Below, one piece after another: positions 39,655 to 47,852 of a stretch of DNA of 64,000 nucleotides. The stretch covers positions 1 through 64,000 of the forward strand of contig CAYWIT010000005.1 of assembly GCA_964458415.1 (NCBI GenBank), given 5' to 3'. The notes under the pieces are model-generated. The model was given only the letters and a program-made list of their open reading frames with translations, had not been told where the DNA came from and did not search any database. Source of the stretch: CAYWIT01 sp964458415 (GTDB lineage: Bacteria > Pseudomonadota > Alphaproteobacteria > Micavibrionales > UBA2020). Numbering within the stretch: position 1 is the first letter of the stretch; the number at the start of each line of letters is the position of its first letter. The position numbers and the translations under genes are program-made.

Positions 39655-41037
39655 ATGACCACTCTTTTCGCCAGCGCCGCTCTTTTACCCGATGGATGGG
39701 CGGATAATGTCCTGATCGAAGTGGATAAAGACGGCTGGATTGTCGGGGTTGACGCTTTCAAGGCGTTGCAAAGCAGCGAAAATGATGCCGAATACGTGAC
39801 GGGGCCACTGGTCCCGGGCTTTCCCAATGCGCATTCCCATGCCTTTCAACGGGCGATGGCGGGACTGACCGAACGGGCTTCGGGCCGGAAGGATACTTTC
39901 TGGAACTGGCGGGAGACGATGTACCGCTTTTTGTCCTTTATCGGACCGGAGGATATGGAGGTTCTGGCGGCGCAAGCCTATGTCGAGATGCTGAAGGCCG
40001 GTTATACCTCGGTTGCGGAATTTCACTACATTCACCATGATCTTGACGGGCGGCCCTACGCGGAACGAGCCTTGATGTCGCGTCACGTTATTCAGGCGGC
40101 TTTGGAAACGGGCATGGCGATTACCCACCTTCCCGCGCTTTACGCTTACGGCGGGTTTGGGGAGAAATCCCCTGCCGAAGGGCAAAAAAGATTTTTGAAT
40201 ACCGTGCCGCAGATGATGCGTGTCGTCGAGGAACTGCATGGGGAATACAGGACGACACCGCAGGTGACGGTGGGCTTTGCGCATCATTCGTTGCGCGCGG
40301 TATCGCCGGAAATGCTGCGTGAAGCCACACGGGAGGTGAGGCGTCTTTTGCCGGAGGCGCCCATTCACATTCATGCCGCCGAACAAATGGCCGAGGTGGA
40401 AGGTTGCCTGGAATGGTCCGGCAAGCGGCCGGTAGAATGGCTGCTGGAAAAAGGCGATATGGATGACAGGTGGTGCCTGATACATTGCACACATCTGGCA
40501 GAGGGGGAAATCTCTGCGCTGGCCCAGTCGAAGGCTGTGGTGGGGCTGTGCCCGACGACCGAGGCCAATCTGGGCGATGGAATTTTTCCGCTGACGCAGT
40601 ATTTCGAGGCGGGCGGGGATTTCGCGATTGGCTCTGACAGTCACATTACGATCAATCCGATGGAGGAATTGCGCTGGCTGGAATATGCCCAGCGGCTGCT
40701 GCGGCATGAAAGAACGATTTTGAAAACGCCGGAGATCCCCTCGGTGGGCGCCACGCTGTGCGAAAAAGTGCTGACGGGCGGCGCACGCGCGCTGGGGCGC
40801 AGGACGGGCAGGATTGAAATCGGCCATCGCGCCGATTTTCTGGTGCTTGATCCCGACCTCCCGGCGATGACGGGGAAACTGCGCGATCATATTCTTGATA
40901 CGGCAATTTTTGCGCTCAGTGAAAATCCGGTCAAGGACGTGATGGCGGGCGGCAAATGGGTGGTGCGTAACCGCCGCCACCGCCGTGAGGACCATATTCT
41001 TGATAAATATCGTCGTATCTTAAAAAAGTTTGAATAG
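39655..41037 (+). CDS. hutF: Formimidoylglutamate deiminase
   Basis: HutF deiminates N-formimino-L-glutamate to N-formyl-L-glutamate and ammonia, the first step of the two-step branch that HutG completes. The 460-residue amidohydrolase has the metal motif PNAHSHAFQRAMAGL, FAHHSLRAVS, IHIHAAEQMAEVE, the His of HCTHLAEGE and the Asp of IGSDSHITINPMEELR. FWNWRETMYRF is typical of HutF. Its presence next to hutI implies the five-step pathway rather than the HutG formimidoylglutamase route. Confidence 0.95.
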   Translation: MTTLFASAALLPDGWADNVLIEVDKDGWIVGVDAFKALQSSENDAEYVTGPLVPGFPNAHSHAFQRAMAGLTERASGRKDTFWNWRETMYRFLSFIGPEDMEVLAAQAYVEMLKAGYTSVAEFHYIHHDLDGRPYAERALMSRHVIQAALETGMAITHLPALYAYGGFGEKSPAEGQKRFLNTVPQMMRVVEELHGEYRTTPQVTVGFAHHSLRAVSPEMLREATREVRRLLPEAPIHIHAAEQMAEVEGCLEWSGKRPVEWLLEKGDMDDRWCLIHCTHLAEGEISALAQSKAVVGLCPTTEANLGDGIFPLTQYFEAGGDFAIGSDSHITINPMEELRWLEYAQRLLRHERTILKTPEIPSVGATLCEKVLTGGARALGRRTGRIEIGHRADFLVLDPDLPAMTGKLRDHILDTAIFALSENPVKDVMAGGKWVVRNRRHRREDHILDKYRRILKKFE

Positions 41038-41049
41038 AAGGAGAATGGC

Positions 41050-42261
41050 ATGAAACTTCATATCGCGCGTACGCCCGAGGATGATGCGGCCGGAAAGCCT
41101 CTGGATCTCGGCGCGGCCATTGCTGAATTCTATGCCGAATTTCCGCAGCATAGAAAGGATGTCTTTATCCTGAACCATCAGGCTTTTGCGACGGGAAAAG
41201 AAGCGGTGGAGAGTATCGCCGCTGATATCGACGCCTTGCAGAAGGAATTTCCGCAGGCGAAAACAAAATTCGCTAAATCTTTGGCGCTGGGGACCTTTGA
41301 AGGCAAATTGCCTTGCAGTGTCAATATCAGTGAAAGCTCCTTTAACGGCAAGAAGGATACGAAGATTTTTGGCCGTATCGTCATTCCGGCGGGGGAGCAG
41401 TTTACCGCCCGCGTGATGAAATCCATCTTTGCCGCGAATGATCCGTTTCCCAATTCGGAATTTCCTGTGATGGCGCCACAGCATAATAACACCGAGATGT
41501 GGCAGCGTTACGTGCTGGATCACGAGCTCGGCCATGCGCTGACCATGGTGAGCATTGACAAACAAAGCCAGAAAGAAACAAGTTTTGGCAATAAGGCGGA
41601 ATGCGAGGCCGATGCCTATGCCATGATCCGTCACTTCCAGCGCTACGGTGCGGACAGTGATTTCCCGGCCTATGTGCGCGACTTGCGCAATATGAATGCT
41701 GTGCATAAGGGGGATATCACGCACTGGACGTCCCGCGCGATTGAGCGTGTGATTGTGCTGAACCAGCAGGGCGCGCTTGCGCATCTGACGCCGGAGCAAA
41801 GCCGGGATCTGGCGGTGGAGATTGCCGGCCAGACGGCGCTGAGCGCTGATGCCGCGCATAATATGCAGGAAGCCTTTGCCGCGACGCGTAAAATTATGGC
41901 GCAAGGGCTGCGGGCGGGAAAGAAAATGGGCGATAATGTCATGTCGTATATGAAGGCCGTTTGTGAAATCGGGGCGGAGACGCAATCGCCCGCCGTTCAT
42001 GACGCCTGTCTGCGTTATATGGACCGGTTGCGTGATTTTCTGCCGCCGGATATGCCGCAGAACGCAACGCCGGACGATTTACGCCAGATGCGGCAGTGGC
42101 ATGAGCAGATGCGCAAGCGGCAACCGTTGCAGGAGCCGCCGATGACGGGGCTGAAGCGGGTTTTCCGCGATGCTTCACTGGATGCGCAAAGCGGCCTGAA
42201 GTCTGCGGAGCGCAAGCCCGGATCCAAACCATCGAAAGGGATGGATAAACCCGGTCTCTGA
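41050..42261 (+). CDS. Zincin-like protein of unknown family, paralogue C
   Basis: The 403-residue soluble protein has LDHELGHALTM (His158, Glu159, His162) and, 22 residues on, ECEADAYAMIRHFQRYG (Glu184, Asp188), the same signature as the two genes at 30.1-32.1 kb, followed by the shared THWTSRAIERVI and LTPEQSRDLA. The N-terminal 150 residues differ from A and B. The C-terminal 60 residues are Met/Gln/Arg/Pro-rich and look disordered (KPGSKPSKGMDKPGL). AAGGAGA stands 5 bases before the ATG, 12 bases after hutF. No signal peptide. The peptidase role is inferred from the motif. Confidence 0.83.
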   Translation: MKLHIARTPEDDAAGKPLDLGAAIAEFYAEFPQHRKDVFILNHQAFATGKEAVESIAADIDALQKEFPQAKTKFAKSLALGTFEGKLPCSVNISESSFNGKKDTKIFGRIVIPAGEQFTARVMKSIFAANDPFPNSEFPVMAPQHNNTEMWQRYVLDHELGHALTMVSIDKQSQKETSFGNKAECEADAYAMIRHFQRYGADSDFPAYVRDLRNMNAVHKGDITHWTSRAIERVIVLNQQGALAHLTPEQSRDLAVEIAGQTALSADAAHNMQEAFAATRKIMAQGLRAGKKMGDNVMSYMKAVCEIGAETQSPAVHDACLRYMDRLRDFLPPDMPQNATPDDLRQMRQWHEQMRKRQPLQEPPMTGLKRVFRDASLDAQSGLKSAERKPGSKPSKGMDKPGL

Positions 42262-42291
42262 GAGGGGAGCCTTCTGAGGGAGCGGCGGCGG

Positions 42292-42341
42292 TTTATCTGG
42301 CGCCGATATCCGCAGTCTTTTTATCTGGCGCCGATATCCGC
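42292..42341. repeat. 22-bp direct repeat, period 28, copying the aroA 3' end
   Basis: The bases at 42320-42341, which encode the last residues of aroA (ADIGAR) plus its stop, recur exactly at 42292-42313 downstream of the gene. The period is 28 bases. The copied stretch includes a GGCGCC palindrome. It is the same kind of event as the repeat at the end of sdhA. Confidence 0.9.
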
Positions 42342-43646
42342 GCCGAGACCATTCATCATCTTGACAAAGTCTGGAAAGCTGGTGGCAATCGGAGTCGCGT
42401 CGTCGATGCTGATTTCTTTTTGCGTGACCATGCCCAGAACCAGAAAGCTCATGGCAATGCGATGGTCGAGGTGGGTTTCGATCCGGCATCCGCCGGCGGG
42501 GGGACGTCCTGTGCCGTGGACGGTCAGGCTATCTTCTCCCATTTCAATCCTGACGCCGGCGCGTTCCAGCCCGGTGGCGATCACTGCCAGCCGGTCGCTT
42601 TCCTTGACGCGCAGTTCGGCAAGATTGGTCATCACGGTTTTGCCTTCGGCGCAGGCAGCGGCAATGGCCAGAACAGGAAATTCGTCGATCATGGAAGGAA
42701 CGCGGCCAGATGGCACAACGGTGCCGCGCAGACGGCTGCTGCGGATGTGCAGGTCTGCCACAGGTTCGCCTGATTTTTCGCGTTTGTTCTCGAACGTGAT
42801 ATCGGCCCCCATTTCCAGCAGCGTATCATAAAGACCGGTGCGGCGCGGATTGATCAGCATATTCGGAATAGCGATGTCGGAATCCGGAGTCAGCAGCGCG
42901 GCCACGGCCGGAAAGGCAGCCGAGCTTGGGTCTGCGGGAACATGAATGTGTTGCGCATGCAGGGACTGGAAGCCCTTCAGATGGATGCTGGTGCTGCCAT
43001 CGGCGGATTCCTCCGTTTCGATCTCCGCTCCGAAATAGCGCAACATGCGTTCGGTGTGGTCACGGGTGGGGGCCGGCTCGGTAACGGTCGTTGTTCCCTG
43101 TGCATGGAGGGCGGCAAAAAGAATGGCCGATTTGACCTGCGCCGAGGCCACGGGGAGGGTATAGGCGATTGGCCGTAAAGTGGGGGATCCGGTAACGCGG
43201 AGGGGCAGACGGTCGCCGCCGCTGGTTTCGAACCGGACGCCCATTTGCGCCAGCGGTTTGATGACGCGCCCCATCGGGCGGCGGCTGAGGGAGGTGTCTC
43301 CGGCAAAAACTGCGCTGACGGGATATCCGCCGATCAGCCCCATGAGCAGCCGTGCCGAGGTGCCGCTATTGCCAAGATCGAGGGTTGTGCGCGGCGAATG
43401 CAACGTGGCCTTGCCGAGGCCGCGGATGCGCCAGGGTCCGCCCTCGGAAGGCGTGATGATGACGCCCATCGAAATGAGGGCACGGGCGGTGCGCAGAACG
43501 TCCTCGCCCTGCAAAATGCCGGTGACGACGGTTTCTCCGTGCGCGACGGCGCCCAGCATAAGGGAGCGGTGCGAGATGGATTTGTCGCCGGGAACTCTGG
43601 CAACGCCCTTCAGACCCGGGACGGAATTGGAAACAAGAACGGTCAT
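42321..43646 (-). CDS. aroA: 3-phosphoshikimate 1-carboxyvinyltransferase (EPSP synthase)
   Basis: AroA joins phosphoenolpyruvate to shikimate 3-phosphate in aromatic amino acid synthesis. The 441-residue product has VPGDKSISHRSLML at the N-terminus, LDLGNSGTSARLLMGL, SLSRRPMGRVIKPLAQMG, the catalytic PSMIDEFPVLAIAAACAEG, ELRVKESDRLAVIA and THLDHRIAMSF. The motif pattern is closest to the class II (CP4-like) enzymes common in alphaproteobacteria. Its last 22 bases are repeated just downstream. Confidence 0.96.
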   Translation of the reverse strand: MTVLVSNSVPGLKGVARVPGDKSISHRSLMLGAVAHGETVVTGILQGEDVLRTARALISMGVIITPSEGGPWRIRGLGKATLHSPRTTLDLGNSGTSARLLMGLIGGYPVSAVFAGDTSLSRRPMGRVIKPLAQMGVRFETSGGDRLPLRVTGSPTLRPIAYTLPVASAQVKSAILFAALHAQGTTTVTEPAPTRDHTERMLRYFGAEIETEESADGSTSIHLKGFQSLHAQHIHVPADPSSAAFPAVAALLTPDSDIAIPNMLINPRRTGLYDTLLEMGADITFENKREKSGEPVADLHIRSSRLRGTVVPSGRVPSMIDEFPVLAIAAACAEGKTVMTNLAELRVKESDRLAVIATGLERAGVRIEMGEDSLTVHGTGRPPAGGCRIETHLDHRIAMSFLVLGMVTQKEISIDDATPIATSFPDFVKMMNGLGADIGAR

Positions 43647-43729
43647 GACCTATGAAGAATAGACAAAGATGCCGTTAAAAAACAGAGGCAAAAGCGGCGG
43701 CAGCCCATTTCATGAAAATTTCTGGCTGT

Positions 43730-45919
43730 TTATGCGGAAGTACCGTCGATGACCGAGAGTTTTGTGGTCTTGGCCAGATTACGGTTATAGGAAACGGCAA
43801 AATCCCAGAACTTGTCGGCAGGCAGGGGCTTGGTATATTTGAAGCCCTGCACTTCGTCGCAGCCCTCTGCTTTCAGGAATTCCTCATGTTCGACGGTTTC
43901 AACCCCCTCGGCGATGACTTTGAGCCCGAGGCTGTGGCCAAGGTTGATGATGGTTCTGGTAATGGTGCGGTCCCCTTCATTGACAAGGGCGTTGCGGGTG
44001 AAGCTCTGGTCGATCTTCAAGCGGTCGATCGGGAACTGGCGCAGATAGCTGAGCGAGGAATAGCCGGTGCCGAAGTCATCCACGGCCAGTTCGATGCCTT
44101 GCTGGTGAAGCTGGTTCAGAATGTCAATAGCGGTTTCCATGTTCTCCATGAACACGCTTTCCGTTACTTCCAGTTCCAGAAGATGCGGTTCCAACTGGGT
44201 TTCCTTCAGGGTTTCCGCGACCAGCGTGACGATATCGGCGCGGTGGAACTGGACACCGGAGATATTGACGGCAATACGGATCGGCGGCAGACCGTTCGCC
44301 TGCCACATTTTATTGGTGGCACAGGCCGTTTTCAGAACCCATTCGCCAATCGGCACGATCAGACCGGATTGTTCGGCGACAGGGATGAATTCAACCGGCG
44401 AAATGAATTTCCCGCCCTCTTTGCTGTTGTCAGGGCGCCACCAGCGTAACAGCACCTCGGTTCCGATCAGCTGGCCTGTGCGCAGGTCGAATTGCGGATG
44501 GTAATGCAGCGAGAGCTGGTTTTCATCCACTGCGGTGCGCAGGTCACGCAGAAGCTGGAAACGCTGCTGGACGGCGCGGTCAAAATCCTGAGAGTAATAA
44601 CGGACGGTGTCGCGCCCCTCTTCCTTCGCGCGATTAAGCGCAATATCGGCGTTCTTCAGCAACTGGCGGGCTTCGGTGCCGTCGTCGGGGCCGTGGGCGA
44701 CGCCGATTGAAACGCGGATCTGAAAAAGCTCCTGCGACAGGCTGACCGGCTCGCTCATAACGTTAAAAATTTTATCGACGAGGGCGGCGCTGTCCGGATG
44801 GTGTTCGTCAAGAACGGTCATTGCCGTGAATTCATCGGCGCTGGCGCGGGCGACGATCGCATCCTCCGGCAAGGCTTTGACCAGACGCTTGCCGATGGCC
44901 TCGAGCAATTTATCGCCGATTTCATGGCCCATTGTATCGTTAATGTCCTTGAAATGGTCGAGGTCAACGGAAATAACGGCGATTTTCTTGCCGTCCTCGA
45001 CCATTTTCTGTTTGAGGGTCTCGTCAAGTTTTTCAAGGAAATAGGTCCGGTTGGGCAGTCCGGTCAGCGTATCGAAATAGGCCAGCTTATGGATGCGGTC
45101 CTCTGCCTGGGAGCGCAGCCGCTTCAGGTTTTGCGCGTTCTGGCGGATCAGGTCGTTGGCGATGCGGATAGCGATGCCCACTTCATCGCGGGAATCCTTG
45201 TTCGGGCGCTGCAGATCCGGCTTTTCAGGATTGCGTGCGGCGGACAGCAGGTTGTTGCGGAGAAGCATGATGGGCTCCAGCAGCCATTGTCCGAGGGCCA
45301 GCATCAGTACGCTGGTGACAAAACCGGAAAGAAGCAGGAAAACCAGCAGATTCTGGCGGACATAGCTCCAGACCATGGGAACAACGCGCGATGAATCAAG
45401 TCTGGCGATGATATAATAGGGTTTGCCTGTATCTGAAGGCATAAACAGAACTTCGTAATTATTTTTATCTACGGAGCGGTATGACAGCGGCGCATCCGGA
45501 ATGGAGGGCGGATGAAGCAATGTCGGTTCGCCAAAAAGGCTGATGACGGAATAGTCCAGTCCATAAACTGTAACGCCTTTGATAATGGTTTGAGACAGCA
45601 GGCGCGCGGCGGCATCTATCTCCAGCGGGGAAGAGAGCTGCTCCTTCGGTTTGATCAGCGTGGCCGCCAGCGCGTTCCGGCCGATGGCATGAAGTTCACC
45701 GAGTTTTTCATCCTCGTAATTGGTGATGTTGATCACCAGTATGGCGACTTGTATGATCAGGATGGTAAAGAACACGGTGGAGGTAATGCGCCAGCTGATC
45801 CGGCTCTTCCAGAGATGGTTTGCCCCCTCGGTGCTTTTTTGCAGCCGAAAGGCAGAGTTTGCAACCGTATCATCGGTCTGATTTTGACCTTTTTCTTCCA
45901 ATTTTGACCCCAACCCCAA
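43730..45919 (-). CDS. Membrane GGDEF-EAL protein, probable c-di-GMP phosphodiesterase
   Basis: The 729-residue protein has an N-terminal membrane helix (about 45-66, ISWRITSTVFFTILIIQVAIL), a periplasmic sensor part to about 185, a second helix (NLLVFLLLSGFVTSVLMLAL), a HAMP-like linker, then GGDEF and EAL domains. The GGDEF site is ASADEF, so cyclase activity is unlikely. The EAL domain is EVLLRWW, with VNISGVQF, ELEVTESVFM, DDFGTGYSS, LKIDQSF and EGVET, and keeps all metal and catalytic positions. It probably hydrolyses c-di-GMP in response to a periplasmic signal. The start is a TTG; no ATG or GTG is available and the ribosome binding site is weak, so the N-terminus is uncertain. Confidence 0.9.
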   Translation of the reverse strand: MGLGSKLEEKGQNQTDDTVANSAFRLQKSTEGANHLWKSRISWRITSTVFFTILIIQVAILVINITNYEDEKLGELHAIGRNALAATLIKPKEQLSSPLEIDAAARLLSQTIIKGVTVYGLDYSVISLFGEPTLLHPPSIPDAPLSYRSVDKNNYEVLFMPSDTGKPYYIIARLDSSRVVPMVWSYVRQNLLVFLLLSGFVTSVLMLALGQWLLEPIMLLRNNLLSAARNPEKPDLQRPNKDSRDEVGIAIRIANDLIRQNAQNLKRLRSQAEDRIHKLAYFDTLTGLPNRTYFLEKLDETLKQKMVEDGKKIAVISVDLDHFKDINDTMGHEIGDKLLEAIGKRLVKALPEDAIVARASADEFTAMTVLDEHHPDSAALVDKIFNVMSEPVSLSQELFQIRVSIGVAHGPDDGTEARQLLKNADIALNRAKEEGRDTVRYYSQDFDRAVQQRFQLLRDLRTAVDENQLSLHYHPQFDLRTGQLIGTEVLLRWWRPDNSKEGGKFISPVEFIPVAEQSGLIVPIGEWVLKTACATNKMWQANGLPPIRIAVNISGVQFHRADIVTLVAETLKETQLEPHLLELEVTESVFMENMETAIDILNQLHQQGIELAVDDFGTGYSSLSYLRQFPIDRLKIDQSFTRNALVNEGDRTITRTIINLGHSLGLKVIAEGVETVEHEEFLKAEGCDEVQGFKYTKPLPADKFWDFAVSYNRNLAKTTKLSVIDGTSA

Positions 45920-46115
45920 TTCATCAGTCCGTGCGTCGTACGGAAATCTTGATCCCTAGTTAAATTATAGACAAATGTTCTTAAAAATCAGTGCAGAGTT
46001 TAATAAAGTTTTATGAAAATTTAAGCAATACTCATGCGATTTTATCCTATTGAAAATAAACAATAATGTAATGATAACAACAAGAATGGGGAGGGAGAAA
46101 TAAGTACAATTGTAT

Positions 46116-47462
46116 TCAATTTCTGACTGTTTCTGAAAAAATGACCGGTTGTCCTGTTGCTGCGGCGCTGATTTCGTCATCCCACATGACGATTCGTCCC
46201 CGCAAGACGGTTCCCTGAACCCAGCCGGTAATTTTTTTACCGTCAAAGGGGGTCCAGCCGCATTTGCTCTGGATCCATTTGTTGGTGATGGTTTTCTCGC
46301 GCTTGAGATCGATAATCGCAAAATCGGCGTCATATCCGGCGGCAAGGCGGCCTTTGCGCGCGATTTGATAAAGGCGCTGCGGGCCATGACCAAGCAAATC
46401 TACCAGCCGGAGCAAGCTGAGCCGTCCGGCATTCACATGATCGAGCATCAGGGGGAGCATGGTCTGGACGCCGGGCAGGCCGCTGGGGGAAGAAGGATAT
46501 TCCTGTTCCTTTTCTGTGCGCGTATGCGGGGCATGATCTGATCCCAGAACATCGACGATTCCGTTTTGCAGGGCAAGCCAGAGGGCATCGTAGTGCTCTT
46601 TGCCGCGGAGCGGCGGATTCATCTGGGCGCGCGTTCCCAGCGCGTTATAGCAATCCGGCGCGAAGAGGGTGAGGTGTTGCGGCGTGACTTCGACCGTGGC
46701 AATATCCTTGTGTTCTGCAAGGAATATCATTTCTTCCAGGGTCGTGACATGCAGAATATGGATGCGCCGGCTGGCTTGACGGGCAAGGTTTACGGCGCGT
46801 TGTGTTGCGCGGAGGGCCGTTTCCGGATCACGCCAGCGGGGGTGGTCGTGGACATTGTGACTGGCTTCGGCGATATGTTTTCGTTCTTTCAGGCGGGGCT
46901 CGTCTTCGGCATGCAGGGCGACGCGGCGCGTGCCGTTTTGCAGGATGGAAAGTATGCTGGCGTCATCGGGCGCAAGCAGGGCCCCCGTGCTGGAGCCCAT
47001 GAAGACTTTCACGCCGCAAACTCCGGGCATTTTTTCCAGCGCGGGCAATTGTGCCGCGTTTTCCGCGCAGCCACCGGCAAAAAAAGCGTAGTCGCAAAAG
47101 GCGCGGCCCTGTGCCAGGGAAAGCTTTTCTTCAATTGCGGCGGCCGTCGTCGTCGGGGGCGCGGTATTGGGCATTTCAAAGACCGTTGTGACGCCGCCGG
47201 CAAGCGCTGAAAGAGTTCCGGTGGCAAGGTCTTCTTTATGGGTCAGTCCCGGTTCCCGAAAATGGACCTGCGTGTCGATGACGCCGGGAAGAATATGTAA
47301 TCCATCGCAGTCCAGTATCGTTTTTGCCGGGGCTTGGCCAAAATTGCCAAAGGCATGAATACGGCCGTTTTTTACTGCAATATCTGTTGTGAGAATGCCA
47401 GCGGGTGTGACGGCGGTGCCATTTTTCAGGATAAGATCAAAAGAAGATGTGGATTCCGTCAT
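46116..47462 (-). CDS. pyrC: Dihydroorotase-like amidohydrolase
   Basis: Dihydroorotase closes carbamoyl aspartate to dihydroorotate in pyrimidine synthesis. The 448-residue class I-type product has FEMPNTAPPTT, the Lys for carboxylation in GVKVFMGSSTG, metal His in VALHAEDEPR and IHILHVTT, and the catalytic Asp in LGSDHAPHTRTEK. The first metal motif reads PGVIDTQVHFREPG: the expected HxH is QxH. I recall this Q in other alphaproteobacterial sequences, but whether such proteins are full dihydroorotases is less certain. The rest of the length and motifs is normal. The gene stands alone, divergent from the small gene at 47526. Confidence 0.85.
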   Translation of the reverse strand: MTESTSSFDLILKNGTAVTPAGILTTDIAVKNGRIHAFGNFGQAPAKTILDCDGLHILPGVIDTQVHFREPGLTHKEDLATGTLSALAGGVTTVFEMPNTAPPTTTAAAIEEKLSLAQGRAFCDYAFFAGGCAENAAQLPALEKMPGVCGVKVFMGSSTGALLAPDDASILSILQNGTRRVALHAEDEPRLKERKHIAEASHNVHDHPRWRDPETALRATQRAVNLARQASRRIHILHVTTLEEMIFLAEHKDIATVEVTPQHLTLFAPDCYNALGTRAQMNPPLRGKEHYDALWLALQNGIVDVLGSDHAPHTRTEKEQEYPSSPSGLPGVQTMLPLMLDHVNAGRLSLLRLVDLLGHGPQRLYQIARKGRLAAGYDADFAIIDLKREKTITNKWIQSKCGWTPFDGKKITGWVQGTVLRGRIVMWDDEISAAATGQPVIFSETVRN

Positions 47463-47525
47463 TTTTAAGACTCATATTCCGTGGCAGGGTTTGCTATTGT
47501 TTACCACAGGAAGCAGAGGGATTTC

Positions 47526-47834
47526 ATGGATTTTTTAAATCAGATGGGGGCGGAAGCGGTGCAATCGGCGGAGGCCGAGGTTAAAGTCGATCTTTGCGGC
47601 ATGGAAAAACCGGAGGCGCTGCAAAAGCTGGATGCGATTGTGAAATATTGCAAAAAAACATCGGCGGCGACGCTTTATGTTTCTTTTGATCCCGTTCGTC
47701 CCGGTGCGGGGGAAACATTGTTTCAGCCCGTGGCGCGGTATTTCAAGTTCGAGAAGTTCAACGGTTACGTCTTGCAGGCGCTGCCGGTGATGGCGGCGGA
47801 CAAGGCGGGGCTGTTTGTCCGCTTCAAACTTTAG
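47526..47834 (+). CDS. Small protein, possibly a diverged Smr-like domain
   Basis: The 102-residue product starts at ATG 47526 after AGCAGAGGGA. It begins MDFLNQMGAEAVQ, then VDLCGMEKPEALQKLDAIVKY, SFDPVRPGAGETLFQPVARYF and a C-terminal AGLFVRFKL. The order 'DL.G....EAL..L', a Gly-rich turn with a following helix, and a closing strand resemble an Smr (MutS2 C-terminal) domain, but the diagnostic DLHG His is Cys and the similarity is distant. It lies 18 bases before cysS on the same strand. Treat the fold idea as a guess. Confidence 0.6.
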   Translation: MDFLNQMGAEAVQSAEAEVKVDLCGMEKPEALQKLDAIVKYCKKTSAATLYVSFDPVRPGAGETLFQPVARYFKFEKFNGYVLQALPVMAADKAGLFVRFKL

Positions 47835-47852
47835 GGTCTTAGGAAAGAAAAG

